A stretch of DNA of 64,000 nucleotides from JAEMQF01 sp963775015 (GCA_963775015.1 CAVZHI010000001.1:310001-374000), one strand, 5' to 3'. Shown: positions 17,434 through 26,821, numbered from the stretch's first letter. The notes: generated by a model from the letters alone, not told the origin. Translations and numbers: made by a program.

Positions 17434-19151
17434 GGCGCTCCCTTCAGGCCGAGTTCCTGCGGAAAATACTTGATGACGCAATCGACCGGGTTCGGCGCCG
17501 CCTGGCCCAGGCCGCAGATCGACGCGTCGCGCATCACGGCCGACAGGTCTTCGAGCAGCGGTACATCCCACTTCGGTTTTGCGATCAGCAGGGACGCCTT
17601 TGCCGTGCCGTTCCGGCACGGGGTGCACTGACCGCACGATTCGTGTTCGAAGAAGCGCATCAGATTCCGCGCTGCGCCGGCCGCAGTGTCCTTGTCCGAC
17701 AGCACCATCACCGCCGCCGAGCCGATGAAGCAGCCGTAGGGTTGCAGCGTATCGAAGTCGAGCGGAATGTCGCCCAGAGACGCGGGCAGGATTCCGCCCG
17801 ACGCGCCTCCCGGCAGGTAGGCGTAGAACAAGTGGCCGGGCAGCATGCCGCCGCAGAATTCGTCGATCAGTTCGCGGATCGTGATTCCTGCAGGCGCGAG
17901 CTTCACGCCCGGGCTCTTCACTCGCCCCGACACGGAGAACGAACGCAGGCCCTTGCGCCCGTTGCGCCCGTGCGAGGCAAACCAGGCGCCGCCCTTCTCC
18001 AGAATCTCGCGCACCCAATAGAGCGTCTCGAAGTTGTGTTCGAGCGTCGGCCTGCCGAACAGGCCGACTTGCGCGACATACGGCGGGCGCAGCCGCGGCA
18101 TGCCGCGCTTGCCTTCGATCGATTCGATCATCGCCGACTCTTCGCCGCAGATGTACGCGCCCGCGCCGCGCCGCAAGATGATCTCGGGCATTCCCGGATA
18201 CGGCGGAGTCGCGCGCAACTTGGCGAGTTCGGCCTCGAGCAACGCGCGGCAGCCGTGGTACTCGTCGCGCAGGTAGACGTAGATCTTCGCGATGCCCACC
18301 GCCCACGCCGCGATGAGCATGCCCTCGATGAAGCGGTGCGGGTCGCGCTCGAGATAGACGCGGTCCTTGAACGTTCCGGGCTCGCCTTCGTCGATGTTCA
18401 CCGCCATGAGCCGTGGCGCGGCTTCATTGCGAACGATGCGCCACTTGCGCCCGGCGGGAAAGCCCGCGCCGCCGAGGCCGCGCAGGCCTGAGTCTTCCAT
18501 CGTCTTGATGACCGATTCGACTTCGATTTCCGCGGCGATGCACTGCTTCAGCAGCCGATATCCGCCCTGTGCCTGGTATTGCGCAAGGTCGATGAAGCCC
18601 TCGGGCCGGTGCGTCACCTCGCCCGCTTTGACTGCCCTGACGACAGCCTCGCACGTTGCATTGGCCACCGGGTGCTGGCCCACCGCAACGGCAGGCGCTT
18701 GCTCGCAGCGGCCGATGCACGGCGCGGCGATCACACGCACGTTCTTGCCGAGCAAATGCGGCAGGCGCGCGAGCAGGTCCTGCGCTCCTGCCATTTCGCA
18801 AGACAGGCTGTCGCAGACACGAACCGTCAGCCCTGGCGGAGCGCTTTGCCCCTCTTTGATGATGTCGAAGTGGTGATAGAACGACGCGACCTCATAGACT
18901 TCCGTCTGCGCGAGTCCCATATCGCGTGCCAGTGCCGCAAGATGGCGCGCCGACAAGTGTCCGTAGCGGTCTTGCAGGCGATGCAGATGTTCGATCAGCT
19001 GATCGTGCGCGCGCGGCGCATCACCGAGGAGGCGCCGCACCTCGTCCAGCGCCGCCGGGTCGACGACCCGCCCCTTGGGCGCTTCGCGCTTCTTCTGCCG
19101 TGTCGACGGCGCCGCGGCGATCGGGATGATGGTCTTGGAAGTCGTCGTCAT
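17430..19151 (-). CDS. fdhB: Formate dehydrogenase beta subunit, NuoE-NuoF fusion
   Basis: A 573-residue fusion. Residues about 35-180 are a NuoE-like 2Fe-2S thioredoxin domain (CDSLSCEMAG, CIGRCEQAP). The rest is NuoF-like, with the NADH/FMN segment GLRGLGGAGFPAGRKW, the GAGAYICGEESAMIESIEG flavin motif and the C-terminal 4Fe-4S cluster CGQCTPCRNGT. The two-subunit layout resembles Methylobacterium-type FDH1 rather than the FdsGBA layout, where G and B are separate. It starts 21 bases after the acyl-CoA synthetase. It transfers electrons from FdhA to NAD+. Confidence 0.93.
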   Translation of the reverse strand: MTTTSKTIIPIAAAPSTRQKKREAPKGRVVDPAALDEVRRLLGDAPRAHDQLIEHLHRLQDRYGHLSARHLAALARDMGLAQTEVYEVASFYHHFDIIKEGQSAPPGLTVRVCDSLSCEMAGAQDLLARLPHLLGKNVRVIAAPCIGRCEQAPAVAVGQHPVANATCEAVVRAVKAGEVTHRPEGFIDLAQYQAQGGYRLLKQCIAAEIEVESVIKTMEDSGLRGLGGAGFPAGRKWRIVRNEAAPRLMAVNIDEGEPGTFKDRVYLERDPHRFIEGMLIAAWAVGIAKIYVYLRDEYHGCRALLEAELAKLRATPPYPGMPEIILRRGAGAYICGEESAMIESIEGKRGMPRLRPPYVAQVGLFGRPTLEHNFETLYWVREILEKGGAWFASHGRNGRKGLRSFSVSGRVKSPGVKLAPAGITIRELIDEFCGGMLPGHLFYAYLPGGASGGILPASLGDIPLDFDTLQPYGCFIGSAAVMVLSDKDTAAGAARNLMRFFEHESCGQCTPCRNGTAKASLLIAKPKWDVPLLEDLSAVMRDASICGLGQAAPNPVDCVIKYFPQELGLKGAP

Positions 19152-19172
19152 GCCGCGGCGAATCGTCCGGAA

Positions 19173-21305
19173 TCAGAGCAGACCCGCCCCACGCGCCCAC
19201 TGGTACTTCGCGGCGAGCACGGCGACCGGAATCTCGGTCGAATACGCATACGCCGGAATGCCGTTTTCGTACAGGTACTGCGCCGCTTCTTCGACCTGCA
19301 CGTCGCCGGCGAGCGAGACGACCACCGGCTTGACGATGCCCTTGGCGCGCATCTCTTCAACCACCTCGACCATGTTGCGCGCAAACACCATCGGCGGCGT
19401 GACGATGGTGTGCCAGTAGCCCAGGATGAGCGCGTGGATGCGGTCGTCCTGCAGGCCCAGGCGCACCGTGTTCATGTAGGTGATCGGCGGCTCGCCGCCG
19501 GTGATGTCCACCGGATTGCCGGCCGCGCCGAACGGTGGGATGAACTTGCGGAACGCCGCGTCCAGATCCGCGGGCATGGGCTTGAGCAGCGTCAAACCGT
19601 TGTCGACGCAGGCGTCCGACAGCAGCACGCCCGAACCGCCGGCACCGGTGATGATGACGATGTTCTCGCCCTTGGGCGTGGGCAGGATCGGCACGCCGCG
19701 CGCGAAGTCGAGCAGGTCGCGCAAGGAGCGGGCGCGAATCACGCCACTTTGGCGCAACACGTCGTCGTAGATCTTGTCGTTGCCGGCCAGCGCTCCGGTG
19801 TGCGAACTCGCTGCCGCGGCGCCTGCCGAAGTGCGGCCGGCTTTCAGCATGATGACGGGCTTCTTCTTCGAGACGCGCTTCGCGACTTCGGCAAACGCGC
19901 GGCCGTCTTTCAGGTCTTCGCAATGCTGCGCGATCACCTTCGTGTTCGGGTCCTGCTCGAAGAACAGGAGCAGGTCGTCTTCGTCGATGTCGCTCTTGTT
20001 GCCCAAGCCGACGATCGCCGAGACGCCCATCTTCGCGGATCTCGAAAAACCGATGATCGCCATGCCGATGCCGCCCGATTGCGACGACAGCGCCGCCGAG
20101 CCTTTCACGTCGTAGGCGGTGCAGAAGGTCGCGCACAGGTTTGCCGGCGTGTAGTAGAAGCCGTAGATGTTCGGCCCCATGAGGCGGATGTTGTACTTGC
20201 GCCCGATCTCGATCAGCTCGAGCTGGCCTTCCATGTTGCCGGTTTCGGCAAAACCCGAAGGAATGAGCACGGCGCCGGCGATTCCCTTCTCGCCGCATTC
20301 GGTGAGCGCGCCGGCGACGAACTTGGCGGGGATCGCGAACACCGCCGTGTCGATCTCGCCGGGAACGTCTTTCACGCTCTTGTACGCCTTGTAGCCCATG
20401 ATCTCGGGCGACTTCGGGTGGATCGGGATGATGCTGCCCTTGTAGCCGCCGTTGATCAGGTTCTTCATCACCGAGTTGCCGATCTTGCCGGCTTCATCGG
20501 ACGCGCCGATCACGGCGACCGACTTGGGCATCATGATGCGGTTCATCGACTTCACGACCTCCGCCTCCGGCGGGCGATAACGCGCCGGCTTTTGCGCGAA
20601 GTCGACGACGATGCGAACGTCGGCGGCGATCGCGCCGGTCTTGCTCGCGAACACCGGGTTCAGGTCCATCTCGGAGATTTCCGGGAAGTCGGCGACCAAC
20701 TGGCTCACGCCGACGATGAGCTTGGCGAGCGCCTCGCGGTTCACCGGGTCGCTGCCACGCACACCCTTCAGCATCTCGGCGGCCTGGATGCCGTCGAGCA
20801 TCGACAGCGCGTCGGCGTTCGTCGCCGGAGCCAGGCGGAACGTGATGTCTTTCAGCACTTCGACGAGCACACCGCCCAGACCGAACGCGACGAGCTTGCC
20901 GAAGCTCGGATCCGTGACGGCGCCGACGATCACTTCCTGCCCGCCCTTGATCATCTGCTGCACTTGCACGCCGACGATCTTCGCGCTCGCGTTGTACGCC
21001 TTCGCGTTCTTCAGGATCGTGTCATACGCTTTTGCTGCTGCGTCCGCGTCGCTCACGCCGACGATCACGCCGCCCGCTTCGGTCTTGTGCAGGATGTCGG
21101 GCGAAACGATTTTCATCACGACTGGGAATCCCATTCCCGCGGCGAGCTTCGACGCCTCGGCGCTGCTGACGGCCAGGCCTTCCTGCGGCACCGTGATGCC
21201 GTAAGCGTCGCAGACCTGCTTGCCCTCAGGCGCGGTGAGCGACGTGCGGCCTTCGGCTTTGACGGCGTCGAGAAGTTTGCGAACCTTGGCTTTGTCTGTG
21301 CTCAT
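19173..21305 (-). CDS. NDP-forming acyl-CoA synthetase, ATP-grasp domain first
   Basis: 710 residues joining both halves of ADP-forming acyl-CoA synthetases in the less usual order. The ATP-grasp (beta) domain is at about 10-235 (FPVVMKIVSPDILHKTEAGGV). The CoA-binding domain is at about 250-370 (SVAVIGASDEAGKIG). The succinyl-CoA-ligase-like domain carries the phosphohistidine motif SSHTGALAGND. It interconverts acyl-CoA + ADP + Pi with acid + CoA + ATP. Lying between frc and the formate dehydrogenase genes, it probably handles oxalyl-, formyl- or succinyl-CoA in the oxalate cycle; the substrate is inferred. Confidence 0.9.
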   Translation of the reverse strand: MSTDKAKVRKLLDAVKAEGRTSLTAPEGKQVCDAYGITVPQEGLAVSSAEASKLAAGMGFPVVMKIVSPDILHKTEAGGVIVGVSDADAAAKAYDTILKNAKAYNASAKIVGVQVQQMIKGGQEVIVGAVTDPSFGKLVAFGLGGVLVEVLKDITFRLAPATNADALSMLDGIQAAEMLKGVRGSDPVNREALAKLIVGVSQLVADFPEISEMDLNPVFASKTGAIAADVRIVVDFAQKPARYRPPEAEVVKSMNRIMMPKSVAVIGASDEAGKIGNSVMKNLINGGYKGSIIPIHPKSPEIMGYKAYKSVKDVPGEIDTAVFAIPAKFVAGALTECGEKGIAGAVLIPSGFAETGNMEGQLELIEIGRKYNIRLMGPNIYGFYYTPANLCATFCTAYDVKGSAALSSQSGGIGMAIIGFSRSAKMGVSAIVGLGNKSDIDEDDLLLFFEQDPNTKVIAQHCEDLKDGRAFAEVAKRVSKKKPVIMLKAGRTSAGAAAASSHTGALAGNDKIYDDVLRQSGVIRARSLRDLLDFARGVPILPTPKGENIVIITGAGGSGVLLSDACVDNGLTLLKPMPADLDAAFRKFIPPFGAAGNPVDITGGEPPITYMNTVRLGLQDDRIHALILGYWHTIVTPPMVFARNMVEVVEEMRAKGIVKPVVVSLAGDVQVEEAAQYLYENGIPAYAYSTEIPVAVLAAKYQWARGAGLL

Positions 21306-21363
21306 GATGTCCTCTTCGAAGTTCGATGGGAAAGGCGCTGTCGTCGCGCGCGAAACTCAGGTG

Positions 21364-22613
21364 TCAGATCACGCGCGCCTCGCGCAGCGCGGCGATTTCC
21401 TTAAGGCCCGTAACCGAGTTGCGCGAGCACCTCGTCGGTGTGTTCGCCCAGCAAGCGGCGAGCGCGTCACGTCGGTCGGGCTGTCCGACATCTTGATCGG
21501 ATTGCCCACCGTCAGGTACTTGCCGCGCTTCGGGTGGTCGACTTCGACGATCGTTCCGGTCGCGCGCAGCGAAGGCTCTTCGGCGATTTCCTTCATCGAC
21601 AGGATGGGCCCGCAGGGAATGTCGAACTTGTTCAGGATGTCCATCGCCTCGAACTTGGTCTTCGTCATCGTCCATTGTTCGATGCGCGCGAAGATCGGCT
21701 TCAAGTGCAGCAGCCGCGCCCCCGGCGTGGCGTAGGCCTCGTCGGTGATCCAGCTTTCCTCGCCGATCACTTTGCACACGGCAGGCCAGACCGCGGCCTG
21801 CGTGATGAAGTAGATGTAGGCATTGGGATCGGTCTCCCAACCCTTGCACTTCAGAATCCAGCCCGGCTGGCCGCCGCCCGACGCATTGCCGGCGCGCGGC
21901 ACGGCTTCGCCGAATTGGCTGTCGGGGTATTGCGGGTACTCGTGCATCGTGCCGGTGCGCTCGAGCCGTTGCTGGTCGCGCAGCTTGACGCGGCACAGAT
22001 TGAGCACGCCGTCTTGCATCGCCGCAAGAACCTTCTGGCCGCGGCCCGTCGTATTGCGCTGGTAGAGCGCGGCGACGATGCCGAGTGCCAGGTGCAGCCC
22101 CGTTCCCGAGTCGCCGATCTGCGCGCCGGTGACGAGTGGCGGGCCGTCATCGAACCCCGTCGTTGACGCCGACCCGCCTGCACATTGCGCGACGTTCTCG
22201 TAGACCTTGCAGTCTTCATACGGCCCCGGGCCGAAGCCCTTGACCGAGGCGACGATCATGCGCGGGTTCAGCTCCTGAATCCGCTCCCACGTGAAGCCCA
22301 TGCGGTCCAAAGCACCCGGCGCGAAGTTCTCGACGAGCACGTCGCAGGTCTTGATGAGGCGGTCCAGCACCTCCTTGCCCTTCGGGTCTTTCGTGTTCAC
22401 CGTGATGGAGCGTTTGTTGTGGTTCAGCATCGTGAAGTAGAGGCTGTCCACGCCGGGGATGTCGCGCAACTGGCCACGCGTCGCGTCGCCTTCACCGGCC
22501 TTTTCGACCTTGATGACGTCGGCGCCGAACCACGCCAGCAGTTGGGTGCAGGTGGGGCCGGACTGCACATGCGTGAAGTCGAGAATTCGAACGCCGTCTA
22601 ATGCTTTGCTCAT
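21364..22613 (-). CDS. frc: Formyl-CoA:oxalate CoA-transferase, C-terminal end frameshifted twice
   Basis: Moves CoA from formyl-CoA to oxalate. The class III CoA-transferase catalytic Asp is Asp168 in GAQIGDSGTGLH, and the N-terminus ALDGVRILDFTHVQSGP is typical of Frc. The family sequence runs cleanly to NPIKMSDSPTDVTRSPL. Homology then moves frame at about 21449-21458 (extra base in CTTGCTG) and again at about 21399-21406 (CCTTAAG), finishing as KEIAALREARVI with TGA at 21364. Read without shifts, the protein instead ends at 21369 with an Arg-rich tail. Either two indels or sequence errors alter the last 30 or so residues. Confidence 0.88.
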
Positions 22614-22656
22614 GGGTGGGTCTCGTCGAGGGTCAGGTCTTGGCGCGCGGTCGGTG

Positions 22657-24375
22657 TCACGACTTCTTCTTCGCGCTTTGCGGGTTCAGGCTCGTGATGC
22701 GGCCGCTTTCGGTGCCCGCGGTCTCGTCGATGATCGCGTTCACGAGGCTCGGTTTGCCCGAGGCGAGGGCCTCGACGATCGCGGCGCGCAACTGCTCCGG
22801 CGTGGTCGCGTAGTAGCCCTTGCCGCCGAAAGCCTGCATCATCATTTCGTAGCGCGCGTCTTTCACGAATACGGTGGGCGCGACGTCCGGGCCACCGGTC
22901 GGGTTCTTGTCGGTGCCGGCATAGACGCCGTTGTTGTTCATCACGACCACGCACACCGGCAAGTTGTAGCGGCAAATCGTTTCGACTTCCATTCCGGAAA
23001 AGCCGAACGCGCTGTCGCCCTCGATGGCGAGCACCGGCTTGCCGGTCACGACTGCAGCGCCGATGGCAAAACCCATGCCGATGCCCATGATGCCCCAGGT
23101 GCCCACGTCCAGGCGCTTGCGCGGCTCGAACATGTCGACGATCGAGCGCGTGAAGTCGAGTGCGTTCGCGCCTTCGTTGACGACGATCATGTCGGGCCGC
23201 GCCTTGACCTGTTCGCGGACCACGTTCAGTGCGCTGTGGAAGTTCATCGGCGACGGGTTCAGCGCGAGTGTCGCCGCCATCTTCGACAGGTTCTTGTCCT
23301 TGCGCTCGGCGATCGCTCCCGTCCAGTCGGACGGCGGCTTGGCCCAGTTCGCGCCCATGCTGGAGACCAGCGCCGACACGCACGAGCCGATGTCGCCGAT
23401 GAGCGGCGCGGCGATCGCGACGTTGCTGTCGATTTCGGTGGGCGCGATGTCGATCTGGATGAACTGTTTCGGACCGGCCGCTGCGCCCCAGGTCTTGCCC
23501 TTGCCGTGCGAGAGCAGCCAGTTCAGGCGCGCGCCGATCAGCATCACGACGTCGGCCTGCTCGAGCACGAAAGAACGGCACGCCGAAGCCGACTGCGCGT
23601 GGTTGTCGGGCAGCAGGCCTTTGGCCATCGACATCGGCAGGTAGGGGATGCCGGACTTCTCGACGAGGGCGCGGATGTCCGCGTCAGCCTGCGCATAGGC
23701 AGCGCCCTTGCCGAGCAGAATCAGCGGGCGTTTCGCGCCCTTCAACAATTCGAGCGCGCGCTTCACGGCGTCGGGCGCGGGAATCTGGCGCGGCGCCGGA
23801 TCGACGACCTTGATGAGCGACGCCTTGCCCGCGGCAGCGTCCATCGTCTGGCCGAACAGCTTGGCCGGCAGGTCAAGGTACACGCCGCCGGGCCGCCCCG
23901 ACACGGCCGAGCGAATCGCACGCGCGATGCCGACGCCGATGTCTTGCGCATGCAGGACGCGAAACGCCGCCTTGCACAGCGGTTTGGCGATGGCGAGCTG
24001 GTCCATCTCTTCATAGTCGCCTTGCGCCAGGTCGACGATCTCGCGCTCGCTCGAGCCGCTGATGAGGATCATCGGGAAGCAGTTCACCGTCGCGTTGGCG
24101 AGCGCCGTCAAGCCGTTCAAAAAACCTGGCGCCGAGACCGTCAGGCAGATGCCGGGTTTTTGCGTGAGGAAACCCGCCGCAGCCGCCGCGTTGCCGGCGT
24201 GCTGCTCGTGGCGGAACGAGATCACGCGCATGCCCTCGGCTTGCGCCTTGCGCGCGAAGTCGGTGATCGGGATGCCGGGCAGGCCGAAGATCGTGTCCAG
24301 GCCGTTGAGCTTCAGCGCGTCGATGACGAGGTGAAACCCGTCGATGCTTGCCGGGGATGAGGTGTCGGTGGTCAT
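22657..24375 (-). CDS. oxc: Oxalyl-CoA decarboxylase
   Basis: Thiamine diphosphate enzyme, 572 residues, converting oxalyl-CoA to formyl-CoA and CO2. The catalytic Glu is in VISFRHEQHAGNAA. The ThDP/Mg motif reads GDSAFGFSGMEVETICRYNLP through MNNNGVY, nearly as in Oxalobacter Oxc. It is the first gene of the minus-strand operon oxc-frc-acyl-CoA synthetase-fdhB-fdhA-hydratase, with gaps of 43, 58, 21 and then about 0 bases. The promoter region carries an FNR-like operator (24503-24516). Confidence 0.95.
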   Translation of the reverse strand: MTTDTSSPASIDGFHLVIDALKLNGLDTIFGLPGIPITDFARKAQAEGMRVISFRHEQHAGNAAAAAGFLTQKPGICLTVSAPGFLNGLTALANATVNCFPMILISGSSEREIVDLAQGDYEEMDQLAIAKPLCKAAFRVLHAQDIGVGIARAIRSAVSGRPGGVYLDLPAKLFGQTMDAAAGKASLIKVVDPAPRQIPAPDAVKRALELLKGAKRPLILLGKGAAYAQADADIRALVEKSGIPYLPMSMAKGLLPDNHAQSASACRSFVLEQADVVMLIGARLNWLLSHGKGKTWGAAAGPKQFIQIDIAPTEIDSNVAIAAPLIGDIGSCVSALVSSMGANWAKPPSDWTGAIAERKDKNLSKMAATLALNPSPMNFHSALNVVREQVKARPDMIVVNEGANALDFTRSIVDMFEPRKRLDVGTWGIMGIGMGFAIGAAVVTGKPVLAIEGDSAFGFSGMEVETICRYNLPVCVVVMNNNGVYAGTDKNPTGGPDVAPTVFVKDARYEMMMQAFGGKGYYATTPEQLRAAIVEALASGKPSLVNAIIDETAGTESGRITSLNPQSAKKKS

Positions 24376-24473
24376 GTCGAGGTCTTTCCGGTTGCACTGG
24401 TTGCGCGCCGCACGGCTCGCAGGGGCCGCGCGTGGCTTGCCTTGGTGGAGTAGGCACGGCGGGCGTCGGACTT

Positions 24474-24479
24474 ATCATA
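24474..24479 (-). promoter_or_regulatory. Predicted -10 element of the oxc operon
   Basis: TATGAT on the minus strand, about 100 bases upstream of the oxc start. No good -35 stands 17 bases before it. Instead the centre of the palindrome at 24503-24516 is about 42 bases upstream of the start site predicted from this -10, the spacing of class II Crp/Fnr-activated promoters. Confidence 0.5.
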
Positions 24480-24502
24480 GGAAGCGAAGGGCCGAATTGC
24501 CG

Positions 24503-24516
24503 TTGACCGCGGTCAA
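24503..24516. promoter_or_regulatory. FNR-like operator upstream of oxc
   Basis: TTGACCGCGGTCAA is a perfect 14-bp palindrome of the form TTGAC-N4-GTCAA in the region between divergent oxc and the Crp/Fnr-type gene. On the minus strand it is followed by CGGCAATTCG. The same context recurs at 28479-28492 (20 of 24 bases identical), upstream of tctC. Confidence 0.72.
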
Positions 24517-24566
24517 GTTTCAGGATTTGAAACCGGCACCTCTCGGACCCTGCAGCGCCAGCCGAC

Positions 24567-25181
24567 ATGATTTGCACCTCCGTAGACAACCACTCCGAAC
24601 GCAATGTCATTCGCGTTCAGCTGAAGCAGAACATCGTCCTCAAGGAGATGACCGACGCCGAGCGCAGCGCGCTCGAGCCGCACCTGCTCGTCGTCGAATG
24701 CAACAAGGGCGACGCGCTGTTGCACCAGGGCGTGCACGACATGGAGCAGTACTTCGTTCTCGACGGCCTGCTCAAGCGCGTCGTGACGAGCAGCGACGCG
24801 AAGGAAATGATCCTGCGCTTCGCCGATCAGCGCGACATGGAAACGAGCTACGCCGCCTGGCGCCTGAACACGCCCACGCCGTACTCGATCGTCTGCGTCA
24901 CGAAAGCAAGGGTGGTGAAACTGCCGATGCCGACCTGGGTGGCTTTCATGGACCAGCACCCCAAGTTCAAGCAGGCCTTCGAATACGAGGTGATGCACCT
25001 GATGAGCGAAATCATGGCGCACACGATCACGCTGCATTTGCTCGACGCGCCGGGGCGCGTGCACCGCTTCGAGCGCAAGCACCCCGAATTGGCAGAGCGG
25101 ATCCCGAAGAAGGAACTCGCGGCCTACCTCAACCTGTCAGCCGAAACGCTGAGTCGGCTGAAACAGCGCGGCAAGATCTGA
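24567..25181 (+). CDS. Crp/Fnr-family regulator, probable activator of oxalate genes
   Basis: 204 residues. An N-terminal cyclic-nucleotide-like sensor barrel (about 20-120) and long dimer helix precede a C-terminal helix-turn-helix ending RIPKKELAAYLNLSAETLSRLKQ. The recognition helix has E-T-L-S-R, the FNR-type ExxSR set that reads TTGA half-sites. It lacks the FNR cysteine cluster (only scattered Cys), so direct oxygen sensing by an Fe-S cluster is unlikely. It is divergent from oxc with the matching palindrome between them, and convergent with tctA. The effector is unknown; an oxalate-pathway metabolite is a reasonable guess. Confidence 0.9.
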   Translation: MICTSVDNHSERNVIRVQLKQNIVLKEMTDAERSALEPHLLVVECNKGDALLHQGVHDMEQYFVLDGLLKRVVTSSDAKEMILRFADQRDMETSYAAWRLNTPTPYSIVCVTKARVVKLPMPTWVAFMDQHPKFKQAFEYEVMHLMSEIMAHTITLHLLDAPGRVHRFERKHPELAERIPKKELAAYLNLSAETLSRLKQRGKI

Positions 25182-25199
25182 AAGGCAGCAGAGCTCTGA

Positions 25200-26729
25200 T
25201 CAGTCCACCGGCCTTTGCGCCGCATGCGGGTCGATCTTGCGCGGCTTCAACGCGTGGATCGCCTTGCCGATCAACGGCCAGCACAGCAGCAGCAGCGCGA
25301 GCGTCGTGATCGTTCCGACGAGCGGGTTCGACCACATGATCCCGACCTCGCCTTGCGAGACGAGCATCGCCTGGCGGAATGAATCCTCCGCCTTGTCGCC
25401 GAGAACGAGCGCGAGGACGAGCGGTGCGAGCGGGTAGTCGAGCTTCTTGAAGACATAGCCGATGACACCGAAGCCGAGCATGAACCAGACGTCGAGCAGG
25501 GCGCTGTGCACGGTGTAGGCGCCGATCGCGCAGATCACGATGATGACGGGCGCGATGATGGAAAACGGAATTCGCAGGATCGACGCGAACAGCGGCACGG
25601 TGGTGAGCACGACGATCAGGCCGACCAGGTTGCCCAGGTACATGCTGGCAATCAGCCCCCAGACGAAATCTTTTTGTTCGACGAAGAGCAGCGGCCCGGG
25701 CTGCAGGCCCCAGATGAGCAGGCCGCCGAGCAACACCGCGGCGGTGGGCGAGCCGGGAATTCCGAGCGCGAGCATCGGCAGCAGCGCGCTCGTTCCGGCG
25801 GCGTGGGCGGCGGTCTCGGGAGCGATCACGCCTTCGATTTCGCCTTTGCCGAAATTCGCGCCGTTCTTCGACATCTTCTTCGCCAGGCCGTAACTCATGA
25901 ACGACGCCGGCGTCGCGCCGCCCGGCGTGATGCCCATCCAGATGCCGACGAGCGAGCTGCGCAGCGACGTCACCCAGTACTTCGGCAAGGTCTTCCAGGT
26001 CTCCCACACGACTTTCGGGTTGATGCGCGCCGACTTGCCGGAAAACTGCAGGCCCTCTTCCATCGACAGCAGGATTTCGCCGATGCCGAACAGCCCGATC
26101 ACGGCGATCAGGAAGTCGAAGCCGCGCATCAGTTCGGGCTGGCCGAAGGTGAGCCGCAACTGGCCGGTCACTGTGTCCATGCCTACCGCAGCGAGCGCAA
26201 AGCCGAGCGCCATCGCGACCAGGATCTTGAACGGCGAGCCCTTGCCCATGCCGACAAAACTGCAGAACGTCAACAGGTAGACGGCGAAGTACTCGGGCGC
26301 ACCGAACTTGAGCGCGAACTTGGCGACGAGCGGCGCGAGGAACGTGATCATGATGACGGCGATCAGCGCGCCGACGAACGACGACGTGAACGCCGCCGTC
26401 AGCGCCTGCCCGGCCTGGCCTTGTTGCGCGAGCGGGTAGCCGTCGAAGGTGGTCGCGACCGACCAGGGCTCGCCTGGGATGTTGAACAGGATCGACGTGA
26501 TCGCGCCGCCGAACAGCGCGCCCCAGTAGATGCAGGAGAGCATCACGATCGCCGAAGTCGGCGACATGGTGAACGTGAGCGGCAACAGGATCGCCACACC
26601 GTTCGCGCCACCGAGGCCCGGCAAGACGCCGATCAGCACGCCCAGGATGATGCCGACGAACATCAGGCCGAGGTTCACCGGCGTCAGCACGACGGCGAAA
26701 CCTTGCATCAACGAACTCAGTTCTTGCAT
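25200..26729 (-). CDS. tctA: TTT transporter large permease TctA, system 1
   Basis: A 509-residue membrane protein with the TctA signatures GVLPGLGGANGVAILLPLTF near the N-terminus and GIWMGITPGGATPASFMSYGLAKK in the middle, and about 11-12 membrane segments. It forms the ion-coupled channel for carboxylates delivered by TctC. It is the last gene of the minus-strand tctC-tctB-tctA unit, which begins at an operator shared with oxc. Confidence 0.94.
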   Translation of the reverse strand: MQELSSLMQGFAVVLTPVNLGLMFVGIILGVLIGVLPGLGGANGVAILLPLTFTMSPTSAIVMLSCIYWGALFGGAITSILFNIPGEPWSVATTFDGYPLAQQGQAGQALTAAFTSSFVGALIAVIMITFLAPLVAKFALKFGAPEYFAVYLLTFCSFVGMGKGSPFKILVAMALGFALAAVGMDTVTGQLRLTFGQPELMRGFDFLIAVIGLFGIGEILLSMEEGLQFSGKSARINPKVVWETWKTLPKYWVTSLRSSLVGIWMGITPGGATPASFMSYGLAKKMSKNGANFGKGEIEGVIAPETAAHAAGTSALLPMLALGIPGSPTAAVLLGGLLIWGLQPGPLLFVEQKDFVWGLIASMYLGNLVGLIVVLTTVPLFASILRIPFSIIAPVIIVICAIGAYTVHSALLDVWFMLGFGVIGYVFKKLDYPLAPLVLALVLGDKAEDSFRQAMLVSQGEVGIMWSNPLVGTITTLALLLLCWPLIGKAIHALKPRKIDPHAAQRPVD

Positions 26730-26821
26730 GAAGCGGCGCTCACAGGGAAATCAGAAAACCGCGCCGAGATTCCCATGCGTCCTCGGCAGCGGCTGGCGCG
26801 AGGCTGCAGGCGCGGCGCCGC

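Noticed and set aside
14899..17631. A 910-codon open frame on the plus strand opposite fdhA
   Set aside because: It is antisense to a clear gene, rich in Arg, Ala and His, and has no known motif; high GC makes stop codons rare in such frames.
17434..18306. Upstream extension of the fdhA frame to 18306
   Set aside because: This part lies inside fdhB in another frame and lacks homology; the ATGA overlap at 17430-17433 gives the true start.
18579..21404. A 941-codon plus-strand open frame opposite fdhB and the acyl-CoA synthetase
   Set aside because: Same composition signature of an antisense shadow and no ribosome site; the opposite strand carries well-defined domains.
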